Shown here: positions 19,858-30,382 of the stretch, piece after piece
Layout: every line of letters starts with the position of its first letter
Position numbering within the stretch: position 1 is the first letter of the stretch
NCBI RefSeq assembly: GCF_000264765.2
Contig: NZ_CP006664.1
Location: forward strand, 2,604,001-2,668,000
Origin: Edwardsiella anguillarum ET080813
GTDB taxonomy: Bacteria; Pseudomonadota; Gammaproteobacteria; Enterobacterales; Enterobacteriaceae
Length of the DNA: 64,000 bases
Reading direction: 5' to 3'
Notes under the pieces: model-generated
Told to the model about the DNA's origin: nothing
The model's input: the letters and a program-made list of their open reading frames with translations, nothing else
Databases searched by the model: none
Program-made: the position numbers and the translations under genes

Positions 19858-21714
19858 ATGGGCGGATTTCGTAATAAACGTGCACCGGCAAAACGGAAAT
19901 TGCCGACAGGGACAATCAACCTTAGCCAAAGTGTGACAACATTTGGCGTTGGCGCGCTGATTGAGGTGCGTTCACAGCAGGGGCGACGTACCAGAACTGC
20001 ATCTGCAATCATTAGCGGTCTAGATATGTGGCGAGAGGAGAAACTCGACACTATAGCTGAACCTGATCTATGTCGCTTATTAGGTGTCACTGAGCTGAAG
20101 GCTCCGCCAACAGATATATCTGGCATTTCACTGCCTGCGCGCCGTTTTCCGCGCTGGCTAGAGTGCAATCAGTGTCACCGTTTAGGCATTGTGGGGGAAC
20201 AGTTCGATGAGCGGCCCGATGGGATACCTGCGTGTTCAAGTAACGACTGCCAAGGATGGGGGGCGCCAACCCGTTTGCTGAGTGTCTGCTACAGCCACGA
20301 AGAAGGGCATCATTGTTCCGACTATCATATCGATGATTTCCCGTGGGTGTACTGGGCACATAAAAACACCAAGTCAGGTGTCTGTGAAGCACCTAGATTG
20401 CGGATTAGAACGGTAGGAGATAAAACTGGTCTCGATGGTCTGAGTGTTATCTGTACCTGCGGGGCCAGCAATTCTCTCAAGGGGGTGCTAGGTGCCAAGG
20501 CACTAGGTAATATACCTTGCAGAGGTAATCAGCCTTGGCTTGGTATGAGCAATGGTTGCATACGAAACTTGCGTGCGTTACTGCGAGGTGCTTCTAACGT
20601 CTATTTCCCAGTCACTGCATCGACTATCTCTATTCCGCCAAACTCAAGCCGGCTGATGCAACTGCTGAATAGCACACGCTTTTCAGCGTTTGTGACCTTA
20701 TACCGCACGGGCCAACAAACAGCAGCGGTAACAGCTGGACTTCTTAGCACTCTCCCAGAGTTTTCCGCGTTTTCATCTCAAAAAATAGAAAATGCGCTCG
20801 CATCATTTAATCAGGTTGGCAGCTCGCGTTCAGAACAAGAGCGTAAAAGAGAAGAGCGCGATGCGTTACTTGCTGACTATCCCGGTCCTGAAAATGAAGA
20901 GAACGAGCCACACGATGATTTTGAGGTCGAAATTGTGGGTGGCGATGCATTAGATGCGGTTTGTGACGGAGTTTTCAGCTTTATAAATACCGTCTCTCTT
21001 GTGCATCGTTTGCGTGAAGTGATTGCTTTCAGAGGGTTTACTCGTCTTGAGAGCAGTATCACGATAAACCGCTTCACACAGCGCTGCGCACCAATCGCAA
21101 GGGAAAGAAAATCTTGGTTACCAGCGATAGAGAACCGGGGAGAGGGGATTTATATTGAGCTTAACAACGCTTCCCTGAGGAAGTGGGAAGAACATCCCGA
21201 TGTCATGCGGCGAATTGGCGTGTTGATGCAAAATTATCATCGCTCATCGCTTGATGGTTCACAGGACGGTGGTTATCAACCTGACGCTAGACTGGTGCTG
21301 ATACACACGCTCTCGCATCTATTGATCCGCCAGTTATCACTTGAATGCGGCTATGCAAGCGCTTCGCTAAAAGAGCGAATTTATTGTTCCCCAGAATATT
21401 GTGGTGTGCTGATCTCAACTTCATCTGCTGCTTCGGATGGTACTTTGGGAGGGTTAGTCCGTCAGGGTAAACCTTCTAACTTTGCCTCCACACTAATCAA
21501 TGCTTTGCAGTCCGCAGCATGGTGCTCATCGGACCCTCTGTGTATCGACAGTGAGGGCCAAGGCACCGAGGCTCTTAACCTTGCAGCATGCCATGCATGC
21601 GCGCTCATCTCTGAAACGTCCTGTGAGCTACGAAATGTTTTTCTCGACAGGGCACTTGTAATTGGCACGTTGGAAAAACCAGAGATAGGCTTTTTATCTA
21701 CACTATTAGTTTAG
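19858..21714 (+). CDS. drmB: DrmB-like protein (DUF1998)
   Basis: 618 residues beginning three bases after the drmA-like stop. The C-terminal part (about residues 480-600) has the DUF1998-type pattern: IHTLSHLLIRQL, ERIYCSPEYCGVLISTSS, GTLGGLVRQGK and LAACHACALISETSCE with clustered cysteines likely to bind metal. Further Cys pairs occur near residues 101 (ECNQCHR), 125 and 200 (ICTCG). In DISARM, DrmB forms a complex with DrmA. No drmC (phospholipase D) or adjacent methylase follows. Confidence 0.83.
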   Translation: MGGFRNKRAPAKRKLPTGTINLSQSVTTFGVGALIEVRSQQGRRTRTASAIISGLDMWREEKLDTIAEPDLCRLLGVTELKAPPTDISGISLPARRFPRWLECNQCHRLGIVGEQFDERPDGIPACSSNDCQGWGAPTRLLSVCYSHEEGHHCSDYHIDDFPWVYWAHKNTKSGVCEAPRLRIRTVGDKTGLDGLSVICTCGASNSLKGVLGAKALGNIPCRGNQPWLGMSNGCIRNLRALLRGASNVYFPVTASTISIPPNSSRLMQLLNSTRFSAFVTLYRTGQQTAAVTAGLLSTLPEFSAFSSQKIENALASFNQVGSSRSEQERKREERDALLADYPGPENEENEPHDDFEVEIVGGDALDAVCDGVFSFINTVSLVHRLREVIAFRGFTRLESSITINRFTQRCAPIARERKSWLPAIENRGEGIYIELNNASLRKWEEHPDVMRRIGVLMQNYHRSSLDGSQDGGYQPDARLVLIHTLSHLLIRQLSLECGYASASLKERIYCSPEYCGVLISTSSAASDGTLGGLVRQGKPSNFASTLINALQSAAWCSSDPLCIDSEGQGTEALNLAACHACALISETSCELRNVFLDRALVIGTLEKPEIGFLSTLLV

Positions 21715-21719
21715 ACTTG

Positions 21720-21747
21720 AAAAAACCACGCAATCGCGTGGTTTTTT
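21720..21747 (+). terminator. Terminator of the DISARM-like operon
   Basis: AAAAAACCACGC, loop AATC, GCGTGGTTTTTT: a perfect stem with built-in A and T tracts, so it could act in both directions. Confidence 0.9.
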
Positions 21748-22033
21748 CTGTTAACATTAAATAGATGTGGGTTTTAGGGATGAAGCGAAAAAGTGCTAAT
21801 ATAAATCATTGGCACTTTTGCCTATCCAACTTTTGTGCGAGTTTTAATAAACGCGTCAGCTTTTCTAAGATCTTGTATCTATATCTCTCAGCTTGGATTA
21901 CTCAATTATTAATGCTCGCCATAATGTTGTTTGGAACTGGCGTATAGGATGCGTGTAGCATCGAATGTTGGCAGAACATTTCCCTTTGCCAAAAACCAGA
22001 GTTTTTGAGAGTGACTTCTTACTTTCAATCTAG
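21748..22033. other. Spacer between drmB and IS5 copy 1
   Basis: About 290 AT-rich bases without a supported gene. The IS5 left end abuts CTAG at 22030-22033. Confidence 0.5.
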
Positions 22034-23228
<1,195 letters not shown>

Positions 23229-23552
23229 ATAGGTGTCGATACCATAAATATTCATTTAAAAAATACTAGGCTAGTACTTTACTAACACGAGATCTGGCCT
23301 CCTAGGCAGAGTGGAGGCATGTAGTCTGAATTGAAATTCCCTCTAATTCAATAAACTGCGGAGTATCTGACCTAGCTTTGTATATTTTATTTGCATTCCT
23401 GACATCAGGCGAGAGCGTGCCTTTGTACCAGTCATTTTCATTTGGTTTTTTAGTGATGTGTTTTTCATGTAACCATATGATAGATTGCTGTTATCCTCGT
23501 TTATGGATACAATTGCATCTCCATCTGTATCATCATAATGGAATAACTGACA
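23229..23552. other. Spacer between IS5 copy 1 and the nuclease-like gene
   Basis: 324 AT-rich bases. It presumably holds the promoter of the 23553 gene. No other feature was recognised. Confidence 0.4.
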
Positions 23553-24659
23553 ATGTCACTAATTACACCTATGGGGCCACTTGATAGACTTGAACTAGAG
23601 TCGGATGAGTGTTTGCAAAGTTTACTGCGCCATGACAAGCACCAAATGCTGGAAGGGCTGATAGTTGAAGGATATTTCAGACAGTTTGTTGAAATTTTAC
23701 ACGACATTGGAATCATCACTCTCCCTATAGCATTGGTTAAATCATCGTATAAGGATTCCGTATGTGGCTGGAAAAAACCAGCATGGTGGTTGTGGATATA
23801 TGATGAAAATTTTCAAGATAAAATCTCTCTGAAAGAGAGGCTTTATTCCAAAAAACATGTCCTTATTGAATGCACCTATGATCGGAAAAATTTTGATTTC
23901 ATCCTAGATAGCTGGAATTCTCAAGAAGTCAAAGAGCCTGTTCAGCAATACATGATGAAGAAGCGTAACATACCTAGGTTGCAATATCATGCTCCAGCTG
24001 AAAGAGTGAGTAATGATAAGAGGTACATGCAAGCTTTCTGGGGAGGACTTAAGGGTATTTATAACGAAAGGCTATTCAATGATGTCGTTCTACATCGTCT
24101 TTTCAAAAACTGTGTGATAAGTCCCTTTTTCACTGCACTATGGGATGTCGATAACATCGTATCATTTTCTGATGGAAGGTTGATGCAGTTTGAAGTAAAA
24201 CATAAATATCCGTTTTATAGAAATAATCGTTTATATTTTGGTTTGAATTTTGGTCAGTTGAATGTGATGAAGGATTTAGCCAATATGGGAATTAATACAC
24301 TCCATATGGTTATGGTGAAACCAAAGTGGAATGATGAATTGAGTCCTGGTTATTTATTGCAAGACCCATCATTGCGAAACAAGGTACTTCTTATTGCGTA
24401 TCGTATTGACTCGAAACAATTGGATGAACTTGGAAATCGTAATTGTGAGACTAGTGACTACAAGACATCATTTGATGGGAATAAGAAGTTAAAGTATATT
24501 GATGTACCTGTTGAAAAATTTCATGTTATTGGAACACTTGATACATCTATTGCTACGCTAGCTCAGAATATAGTCCTTGCAGCTAATGGTTCGCTTTCTA
24601 ATCCTGTAACGGCAAAAATGCTAGAAGATTCAAGAGTTAATGAAAAAATTGAGGCCTGA
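23553..24659 (+). CDS. Unknown protein with a probable PD-(D/E)XK nuclease core
   Basis: 368 residues, not recognised as a named family. Around residues 195-235 it contains WDVDNIVSFSDGR followed by LMQFEVKHKYPF, i.e. an acidic residue, a short beta turn and E-x-K, then a Q-containing helix (NFGQLNVMKDL). This spacing is typical of PD-(D/E)XK nucleases. It stands alone between IS5 and a leftward restriction gene, with its own terminator. A stand-alone defence nuclease or a nuclease subunit that has lost its partner are both possible. Nuclease activity is inferred only. Confidence 0.55.
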   Translation: MSLITPMGPLDRLELESDECLQSLLRHDKHQMLEGLIVEGYFRQFVEILHDIGIITLPIALVKSSYKDSVCGWKKPAWWLWIYDENFQDKISLKERLYSKKHVLIECTYDRKNFDFILDSWNSQEVKEPVQQYMMKKRNIPRLQYHAPAERVSNDKRYMQAFWGGLKGIYNERLFNDVVLHRLFKNCVISPFFTALWDVDNIVSFSDGRLMQFEVKHKYPFYRNNRLYFGLNFGQLNVMKDLANMGINTLHMVMVKPKWNDELSPGYLLQDPSLRNKVLLIAYRIDSKQLDELGNRNCETSDYKTSFDGNKKLKYIDVPVEKFHVIGTLDTSIATLAQNIVLAANGSLSNPVTAKMLEDSRVNEKIEA

Positions 24660-24681
24660 ACCGCCTCGTATTATCGAGATT

Positions 24682-24719
24682 GAAAAATCCTTTATTGTTG
24701 CAGCAAAAAAGGATTTTTC
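24682..24719 (+). terminator. Terminator between the nuclease-like gene and the restriction gene
   Basis: GAAAAATCCTTT and AAAAGGATTTTTC pair around a short loop. T-rich on both strands, so probably serves both convergent genes. Confidence 0.75.
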
Positions 24720-24823
24720 TACTATGAATGCAAAAACGTTACTTCTGAACTATAGATGAGCCACCTTGATCTGAAAATGATAAATTATCAGAGTACAAGG
24801 TGGTCAGAACAATTCAATAAGTA

Positions 24824-26290
24824 TCAAACGTCAACAAGATTAAAAATCTTCACATCATCATACAGCGAATAGACAGCCTTGCGGATATCGTTAACTCGCC
24901 ACTGTGAACGCCGCTTGTTCTTTGACACATCATCGGGCACATATTTTGGTGCAGGATCTAGGAAAATGACACCATCATTGATCGCTTTGAGAAGATGCTC
25001 TGCTGATGTCCGCTGACATAAGATTACCTTGGGCTCAAAGATAACCTTGAATTCATATCCAAGTTCTCTCTCAGCTTGATCTTCATTCGCCGTCTTACTT
25101 GCCGAGAGGTACACCACATCATTGTGTTTTACCCCCCAAGTATTCATCAGACGAGTCAAACTCCAGCCTGCTGCAACCTTTCCTGTATCATCTTCAAGAA
25201 CGACCTCAACGGCATTCAGTTTGGATGTCAATGAAGTAGAGCTGTCATATGGAAATGCTACTTTATCTCCATTGTCATCACGTACCCAGTCAGACTTTTT
25301 ATCGTCTGGGTTGGCTGGGCGATACTCACGAATTTTTAGTGTCAGACCGGTCTTTTTATTGCGCTCATTGGCACGATGAACACCTGTCAGCCGGTATTCG
25401 CTCTTCCCCGCCGGCTGATAGCCATACATCATCATGAACTTTGCAAAATCATCTGTGTAAGGACCGAAATCCGGCTCTGGTGTGAAGAGCGTCACTTTTT
25501 CTTGAGTATGGGTTTTCAGCTCGATCCCGTTAATATCACCATCTTTGTCCGAGTTAGGGACGATGCCCAAGGCATGTTCCAGTGTATACCCACACACTTG
25601 GGTACCAGTGAACGGGAGAGTGTTCCCATATGCATCTAGTCGACATCCCTTCCGTGGTGTTTTTACTACACCGTATAATTGCTTGAGTAGAGTACTTCTG
25701 TGGTCATGCTCGATTGTTATCTGTTTGCAAATGCGTGACCCTTCCATCCCCGGCAGGGCTGCCACATCTGCAGCAAAACTATCGGTATAGTTGAGAAGCA
25801 CAAGTGCAATACATGCCCCACCTGGCAGACTGCCAAGAACAAGAATGCGTTTACATTCCGGATTATCCTTCATGAAACTAACTGACAACGATTGGGGCAT
25901 GTCGTTTTCTACACTGATGAACCCTGACAGGCGCGCCTCGGGATATTGCGTGTAGATAATAACTTTGACGTTTTTGGCCTTAACCAAAGTTCCATCACGC
26001 TTGCACCATGAGAAGTCGTTGAATACCCCTTCCGGGATCAGGCTACCCGGAGTAGACGAGTCCTTGGTGCTGCTGAAACTGGGTCCGCGTTCGGCCAGCG
26101 TAATGTCAAAAAGGTTGTACAGCACGCTGAAGTCACTAGCGAAATAAATCTGATTTTTGTCATTTGCGTTTTTCGGCAGTGGTTTAAGGATAGCTTTTTG
26201 GATGCCGAGGCTTTTCAACATAAGAGTCAAATCGTTCACTGATGTGAAGAAGTGTTCGAATGCTGATGGAAAGTGAGTTTTGGCAGTCAT
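24824..26290 (-). CDS. MvaI/BcnI-family restriction endonuclease (probable CCWGG specificity)
   Basis: 488 residues. The catalytic region resembles the monomeric MvaI/BcnI nucleases: GYTLEHALGIVPNSDKDGDI followed by NGIELKTHTQEKVTLFTPEP, giving Glu near the TLE motif, Asp in DGDINGIELK and the ExK pair. These enzymes nick or cut short sequences such as CCWGG or CCSGG. About 150 N-terminal residues precede the core. The neighbouring Dcm-like methylase makes CCWGG the likeliest target. Specificity is inference. Confidence 0.8.
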   Translation of the reverse strand: MTAKTHFPSAFEHFFTSVNDLTLMLKSLGIQKAILKPLPKNANDKNQIYFASDFSVLYNLFDITLAERGPSFSSTKDSSTPGSLIPEGVFNDFSWCKRDGTLVKAKNVKVIIYTQYPEARLSGFISVENDMPQSLSVSFMKDNPECKRILVLGSLPGGACIALVLLNYTDSFAADVAALPGMEGSRICKQITIEHDHRSTLLKQLYGVVKTPRKGCRLDAYGNTLPFTGTQVCGYTLEHALGIVPNSDKDGDINGIELKTHTQEKVTLFTPEPDFGPYTDDFAKFMMMYGYQPAGKSEYRLTGVHRANERNKKTGLTLKIREYRPANPDDKKSDWVRDDNGDKVAFPYDSSTSLTSKLNAVEVVLEDDTGKVAAGWSLTRLMNTWGVKHNDVVYLSASKTANEDQAERELGYEFKVIFEPKVILCQRTSAEHLLKAINDGVIFLDPAPKYVPDDVSKNKRRSQWRVNDIRKAVYSLYDDVKIFNLVDV

Positions 26291-26766
26291 GTCCGAGCTC
26301 CTACGTTGGAAAAGTAGGAGTATCGTAGAATGGAAAACCTTGGTGCATCAACAAAAAGATTCTAGAAAAAAATCAACCAATTGATTTTGTTGGTTTTATT
26401 TTTTTATTGCTTGGTTTTATCTGGGGTTGCCCCTAGTTTTACTGAACCACCAAGGCCCCAAAAGGGTTCATCCAATCAATTTGGTTTTTTCGGGGGATTT
26501 GACCATACTGGTCGGCTTGGCCAACCCATAGCACGGCAGTGCGCATCCATATTGCCCATGAGAACGATTGCGTTGATGGATTGATGCGACAGTATGTCGG
26601 AGAGTAAAGCTAAGTGCTGCACAACGTCCTGCTTGGCTTCGAACGGTAGTTAAGTTTCAGGCTCAGCATATGCTTGGGATTTCGGCAGCCCTATGTGGTG
26701 TTTGATGAGCCACTCTAGGCTGCCTGATTTTTGAACGGCGCAGTATTTCAGAGTTGATCTCGCCTA
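26291..26766. other. Non-coding stretch inside the restriction-modification region
   Basis: 476 bases upstream of the restriction gene. It holds AT-rich sequence with a CCAA/TTGG inverted repeat near 26375-26395, plus a T-rich tract, likely the nuclease promoter. The part around 26440-26600 is GC-richer and may be a remnant of another element. No supported gene. Confidence 0.35.
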
Positions 26767-27039
26767 TCATCTTGTTTGTTTTAAACAAGAAGAAAACTCT
26801 ATAACGTCTCTTAGCGAGCCAGAGCATAAAATGTTCTCTACACGCTGTTCGTCTTCATAATAAAAATCAACAAGCTCGTATGTAGCATTATCTTCGTTTT
26901 CAAAAATAACAGTCCCTTTAGTTAGAGAACCTTTTATTAGCCACGCTTGATAAACCCAATCTGCTGACAGCCCGATCATACGAAAATTAGTATTTAAGGC
27001 ATTGAGTGTTTTTGACTTATCCATAACGTACCCCATCAA
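26767..27039 (-). CDS. Small unknown protein between restriction and methylase genes
   Basis: 90 residues (86 if the second Met is used), acidic, with no recognised motif; includes FENEDNATYELVDFYYEDEQ. It lies between the methylase terminator and the restriction gene, where a control protein could be expected, but it shows no helix-turn-helix pattern. Function unknown. Confidence 0.5.
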   Translation of the reverse strand: MMGYVMDKSKTLNALNTNFRMIGLSADWVYQAWLIKGSLTKGTVIFENEDNATYELVDFYYEDEQRVENILCSGSLRDVIEFSSCLKQTR

Positions 27040-27106
27040 TATAATTAACAGTAAGTAAATGCCAAGTAGGTATTAGTTTTAAATGTTTAATAAAAAACAA
27101 AGAAAA

Positions 27107-27130
27107 TGCCCATCATCAAGTTGATGGGCA
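27107..27130 (-). terminator. Terminator of the methylase gene
   Basis: TGCCCATCA and TGATGGGCA pair; read leftward it is followed by TTTTCT. Confidence 0.8.
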
Positions 27131-27159
27131 CCCCGATAGATATAAAACAACTAATTTTA

Positions 27160-28566
27160 TTAGGCCTTATTTTTAGACTTTAATAAAAGTGGTTTCATCA
27201 TCTTAGCCACAGCAGCAAACACAGGGACAACTACCGAATTGCCGAATTGCCGATATGCTTGTGTATCGGAGACTGGTATTCTGAAGTTGTATTCTCCCGG
27301 CTGTTCAAACCCCATCAATCTGGCACATTCCCTAGGTGTCAGACGACGTGGGCGTTTTTTCTGGTTCTGTTCATTATTGAAGTCTACCTCTGCCAGCTGC
27401 ATATCCCAGCCACGATCAATTAGGATTTCTGAACCATCCTTGTGATAGCGGGCTGATAGGGTTCTAGCAACGGTTGCAGGATTTTCAGGATCGACGAGTC
27501 CATAGCCAAAGCCATTACCTTTTGCTTGGTGTTTCTTGGCATATTGATAAAGATACGACCACAGCTTGGGTGTCAAGATGTATTTAGGATCAAGCCGCTC
27601 AACGGGTTCGAGCAAGTCGGAAAAATTAATTCTCTTTGCAGGAAATAGCTTGGATATTTCCTTCAGTGAGAAACCTTCGTGCAGATTTAAATCCTTTCTA
27701 AATCCCACGAGAACGATTCGTTCTCGGTGTTGCGGAATAAAATGTTTTCCATCGATGATCTTGGGATCATTTGGGCCATTTACATCAAGATCAGCAATCC
27801 AATAACCCAGTTCAGTCAGGGCCTCCTTGATTACTCTGAAAGTATTGCCCTTATCATGACTTTTAAGGTTCTTGACGTTTTCTAGGACGAACGCCGTTGG
27901 ACGCTTGGCATCGATGATCCGTGCGACATCAAAGAACAGGGTCCCTTGAGCCTCGCACTCGAAACCATGGGCACGGCCAAGCGAGTTCTTTTTGGATACA
28001 CCGGCCAAGGAAAATGGCTGGCATGGGAAACCAGCCAGCAGCACATCATGATCTGGGATCTCCTTGTCAATATGAGCATAAACAAAGTCACGGTTTTCAT
28101 TATCCGGCATAGTGATTTCACGGATATCGGAGTTGAACTTGTGATGCTCTCTGTCACAATACCAGTTGGCTTTGTAGGTCCTGACTGCTTGCTCGTTCCA
28201 CTCACTGGTAAATACACACTGGCCGCCAATGTCCTCGAATCCTTTTCGGATGCCACCAATGCCGGCGAATAGGTCGATAAATTTGAAATCGTAGTTTCCG
28301 TGATGCTTGGGTGGTGAAGGCAGCAGTCCTTTCAGCATCTCGGTTTCGTTATGCGTTAGTGGCTTTTGTTCAACTTTTCCGTTGAGCCAGCGATTTAGTG
28401 CCTCGCGGGTCCATTCGCTGTCGCCCATTTCACGTAGCTTCTCAGCGATTTGTTTCTGATCATAGATTTCAAGGACCATTTCCATGAGATGACGGTCTTC
28501 TTTAAGGCTAGGATTTTGATAGTTCTGGATTTCATCCAGGGAGTTGGGCTGCAATGCAATGTTCAT
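27160..28566 (-). CDS. Dcm-like DNA (cytosine-5) methyltransferase
   Basis: 468 residues, close in length and sequence to E. coli Dcm. Motif I is [16 protein letters not shown] (about residue 97), motif IV has the catalytic Cys in [20 protein letters not shown] (about 185), motif VI is [15 protein letters not shown], motif [17 protein letters not shown] and motif [13 protein letters not shown]. The target-recognition region also resembles Dcm ([32 protein letters not shown]), predicting CCWGG methylation. It should protect the host from the MvaI-like nuclease. No vsr repair gene is seen next to it. DISARM class 2 methylases also target CCWGG. Confidence 0.93.
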   Translation of the reverse strand: MNIALQPNSLDEIQNYQNPSLKEDRHLMEMVLEIYDQKQIAEKLREMGDSEWTREALNRWLNGKVEQKPLTHNETEMLKGLLPSPPKHHGNYDFKFIDLFAGIGGIRKGFEDIGGQCVFTSEWNEQAVRTYKANWYCDREHHKFNSDIREITMPDNENRDFVYAHIDKEIPDHDVLLAGFPCQPFSLAGVSKKNSLGRAHGFECEAQGTLFFDVARIIDAKRPTAFVLENVKNLKSHDKGNTFRVIKEALTELGYWIADLDVNGPNDPKIIDGKHFIPQHRERIVLVGFRKDLNLHEGFSLKEISKLFPAKRINFSDLLEPVERLDPKYILTPKLWSYLYQYAKKHQAKGNGFGYGLVDPENPATVARTLSARYHKDGSEILIDRGWDMQLAEVDFNNEQNQKKRPRRLTPRECARLMGFEQPGEYNFRIPVSDTQAYRQFGNSVVVPVFAAVAKMMKPLLLKSKNKA

Positions 28567-28669
28567 GGTCGAATCCAGTCTTCAGTAATTGTGGGGGAGT
28601 CTATCACTCATTTGACCCAGAGGTATAGTTTCACTGTAAAGAAAAACAGTGCTTTTGGCGTGGTGTTAC

Positions 28670-28744
28670 CTACTCCAGCAGATGCAGCTTGTTCAGCTCG
28701 GGGGTATAGCGATGCACCCCGAGTCCGGTGATAAGACGGGTCAT
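28670..28744 (-). pseudogene. Truncated 24-codon gene start at the edge of the small-gene cluster
   Basis: From ATG at 28744 the frame reads MTRLITGLGVHRYTPELNKL, then four more residues and TAG. It is preceded by the same hairpin leader arrangement as other genes of the cluster, so it looks like the 5' end of a backbone gene, or a genuine tiny gene, at the junction with the restriction-modification module. Too short to identify. Confidence 0.35.
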
Positions 28745-28765
28745 GTTCGGTGATTCCAGTGATGC

Positions 28766-28795
28766 AAAGGGCCAGCCTGTGAGGGCAGGCCCTTT
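28766..28795 (-). promoter_or_regulatory. Hairpin leader 1
   Basis: AAAGGGCC and GGCCCTTT pair; the hairpin is followed leftward by TTTGCAT and an ATG at 28744. One of six similar leaders (see findings). Confidence 0.55.
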
Positions 28796-28828
28796 ATGCT
28801 GTGTGCGGATGAACAAGATTGTGGGACG

Positions 28829-29185
28829 TCAACGAGTGCAGTCTGCGGTCTCGTTGATAACCGGCTTGCAGTTGAGTCGGTCCCGCAGGTGCCGCGAGCC
28901 GTATTGGGCTACCAGCCGGTCTATGGCCATCTGGGCGCAGGCCGCTCTGCTGGGCTTATTCTCAGGCATGGCGTAACGCGCGGTCAGCCAGCCACCGAGC
29001 AGGGCTATGCGGTAGCCGCTCGGGATGTGGGTGAGCGAGGTGCCTATCCCCCTCCCGTGAATGAGGAAGGGCACAGCCTGACCGCCGATGTCGATATCCA
29101 TGCGCTGCCCCTTGAGCTCGAAGGTGGTGAGCTCGCCAGTTTGCGGATGTTTGCCGGGCACCTTGATGGTGATGTTCTTAGCCAT
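28829..29185 (-). CDS. Small unknown protein of the leftward cluster
   Basis: 118 residues from the ATG at 29185, chosen because GGAGG lies eight bases upstream; the product starts MAKNITIKVPGKHPQTGELT. The beginning resembles a beta-rich domain, followed by IHGRGIGTSLTHIPSGYRIA. Conserved-looking plasmid/island type gene, function unknown. It starts just before the stop of the upstream gene, so the two are translationally linked. Confidence 0.6.
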   Translation of the reverse strand: MAKNITIKVPGKHPQTGELTTFELKGQRMDIDIGGQAVPFLIHGRGIGTSLTHIPSGYRIALLGGWLTARYAMPENKPSRAACAQMAIDRLVAQYGSRHLRDRLNCKPVINETADCTR

Positions 29186-29186
29186 G

Positions 29187-29729
29187 TTACACCTCCGGCT
29201 TGTGTTCAAAGTGGTGGGTCACAACGCCCGCCTCCGGGTCGATACTGATAAAGGCTGGGGCTTGCGGGTGGTACCGATAGAGCCGCGTCAGCTCGGCACG
29301 AAAAGCCTCGACGTTCGGCGCAATCACATGGCTGGTATCCCCTTCGGCGTAGGTAAAGGTCTCCAGCTTCTCTTTGTTAATCCAGATACCAAAGTACCAG
29401 GCGTCTTCCTCGGTATCGTATTGCTGCCAGCCCTGGGCCAGCAGCGTGCGGTCGTAGTAGTAACGGTCCGCTTGATGGCTGCCTCGGTCGATGCGGCAAC
29501 CGGTCACTGTGAGCTCAAGCGGGATACGCCCTACCTTCAGAGCCTTCTTGACCCGGCGCAGGAGTGTGAGGGCCTTGGTTCTGCTACGGCCATTACCTAG
29601 CGGGTGTGGTTGTCTGGCCCGTAATGCCAGGTGGGTCATTATCTTCGGCGCGGTGTTGTGGTTCAGCTGACCGATGGCAGTGGTGCTCTGCCGAGCAGTC
29701 AGGGTCTTGTAATCACGCAGGTCGTGCAT
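29187..29729 (-). CDS. Unknown protein of the leftward cluster
   Basis: 180 residues starting MHDLRDYKTLTARQ, AAGGAA upstream. Basic N-terminal half (RSRTKALTLLRRVKKALKVG), and a C-terminal half with YDTEEDAWYFGIWINKEK. No family recognised. Preceded by hairpin leader 2 and followed directly by the 118-residue gene. Confidence 0.6.
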   Translation of the reverse strand: MHDLRDYKTLTARQSTTAIGQLNHNTAPKIMTHLALRARQPHPLGNGRSRTKALTLLRRVKKALKVGRIPLELTVTGCRIDRGSHQADRYYYDRTLLAQGWQQYDTEEDAWYFGIWINKEKLETFTYAEGDTSHVIAPNVEAFRAELTRLYRYHPQAPAFISIDPEAGVVTHHFEHKPEV

Positions 29730-29751
29730 GGTTGGGTTCCTTAAAATGTAA

Positions 29752-29776
29752 ACAGCCCCTCGGCGTGAGGGGCTGT
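29752..29776 (-). promoter_or_regulatory. Hairpin leader 2
   Basis: ACAGCCCCT and AGGGGCTGT, loop CGGCGTG; then leftward TTTACATTTTAAGGAA and the ATG at 29729. Confidence 0.65.
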
Positions 29777-29807
29777 ACGGGGTCTTGTGTGTGCTGGTGG
29801 CCGTGGC

Positions 29808-30170
29808 TCAGGTGTGACTACTCCAATCCGGCTTGTCATTACTACCGTGGTTGACGTAGGCTCCGACAATTACCCGTTGCCACTCACCGACCGGCTGACC
29901 CGCTGCATTACAGGCACAGCGAAAACGAGCAAAGTTAATCTCTCGCGGCAGGTGCTCACGCATATCCCGTGGACTGACAAAGAGCGTGGTCTTGTGCAAC
30001 ACCGGGTTGGGGGCCACCAGCGGGCCACCAATACGCCGCCCCTCTACATCGTGGGCATAGGCAAAGCCCGGCAGCATCAACTGCTGACTGATGAGCTTGG
30101 CGAGTGCTGGATGGGCACACATGGCCTCCGCTACGGCGGCCTGGCTAAAGCTGTCGTTGAACTCAATCAT
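29808..30170 (-). CDS. Unknown protein of the leftward cluster
   Basis: 120 residues starting MIEFNDSFSQAAVAEAM, GGGAG upstream. Mixed alpha/beta composition with FARFRCACNAAGQPVGEWQR near the C-terminus. Lies two bases after the preceding gene, indicating an operon. No recognised family. Confidence 0.55.
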   Translation of the reverse strand: MIEFNDSFSQAAVAEAMCAHPALAKLISQQLMLPGFAYAHDVEGRRIGGPLVAPNPVLHKTTLFVSPRDMREHLPREINFARFRCACNAAGQPVGEWQRVIVGAYVNHGSNDKPDWSSHT

Positions 30171-30172
30171 TG

Positions 30173-30382
30173 TTATTTCTCCCTTTCTGCAGGTGCTCGG
30201 TAAGCCGTTGCCAGCAGCGCAAATTGTTCGACCAGATAGCTGATACTGATGCCCAGTTCATCGCTGACCCCATCCCCGAGACGGTGATGCAGGTATGCCA
30301 TGTCATCAGAGATACGTTGTGCTATCTGGGCGGTTGAGCTCGGTGGTGAGCTTGTCACTGTCAGAGTGATGGAATGGTTCAT
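30173..30382 (-). CDS. Small unknown protein of the leftward cluster
   Basis: 69 residues from ATG at 30382 (GGGGAG upstream; the start overlaps the upstream stop as TGATG). Sequence begins MNHSITLTVTSSPPSSTAQI and is helical after that. Function unknown. Confidence 0.5.
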   Translation of the reverse strand: MNHSITLTVTSSPPSSTAQIAQRISDDMAYLHHRLGDGVSDELGISISYLVEQFALLATAYRAPAEREK

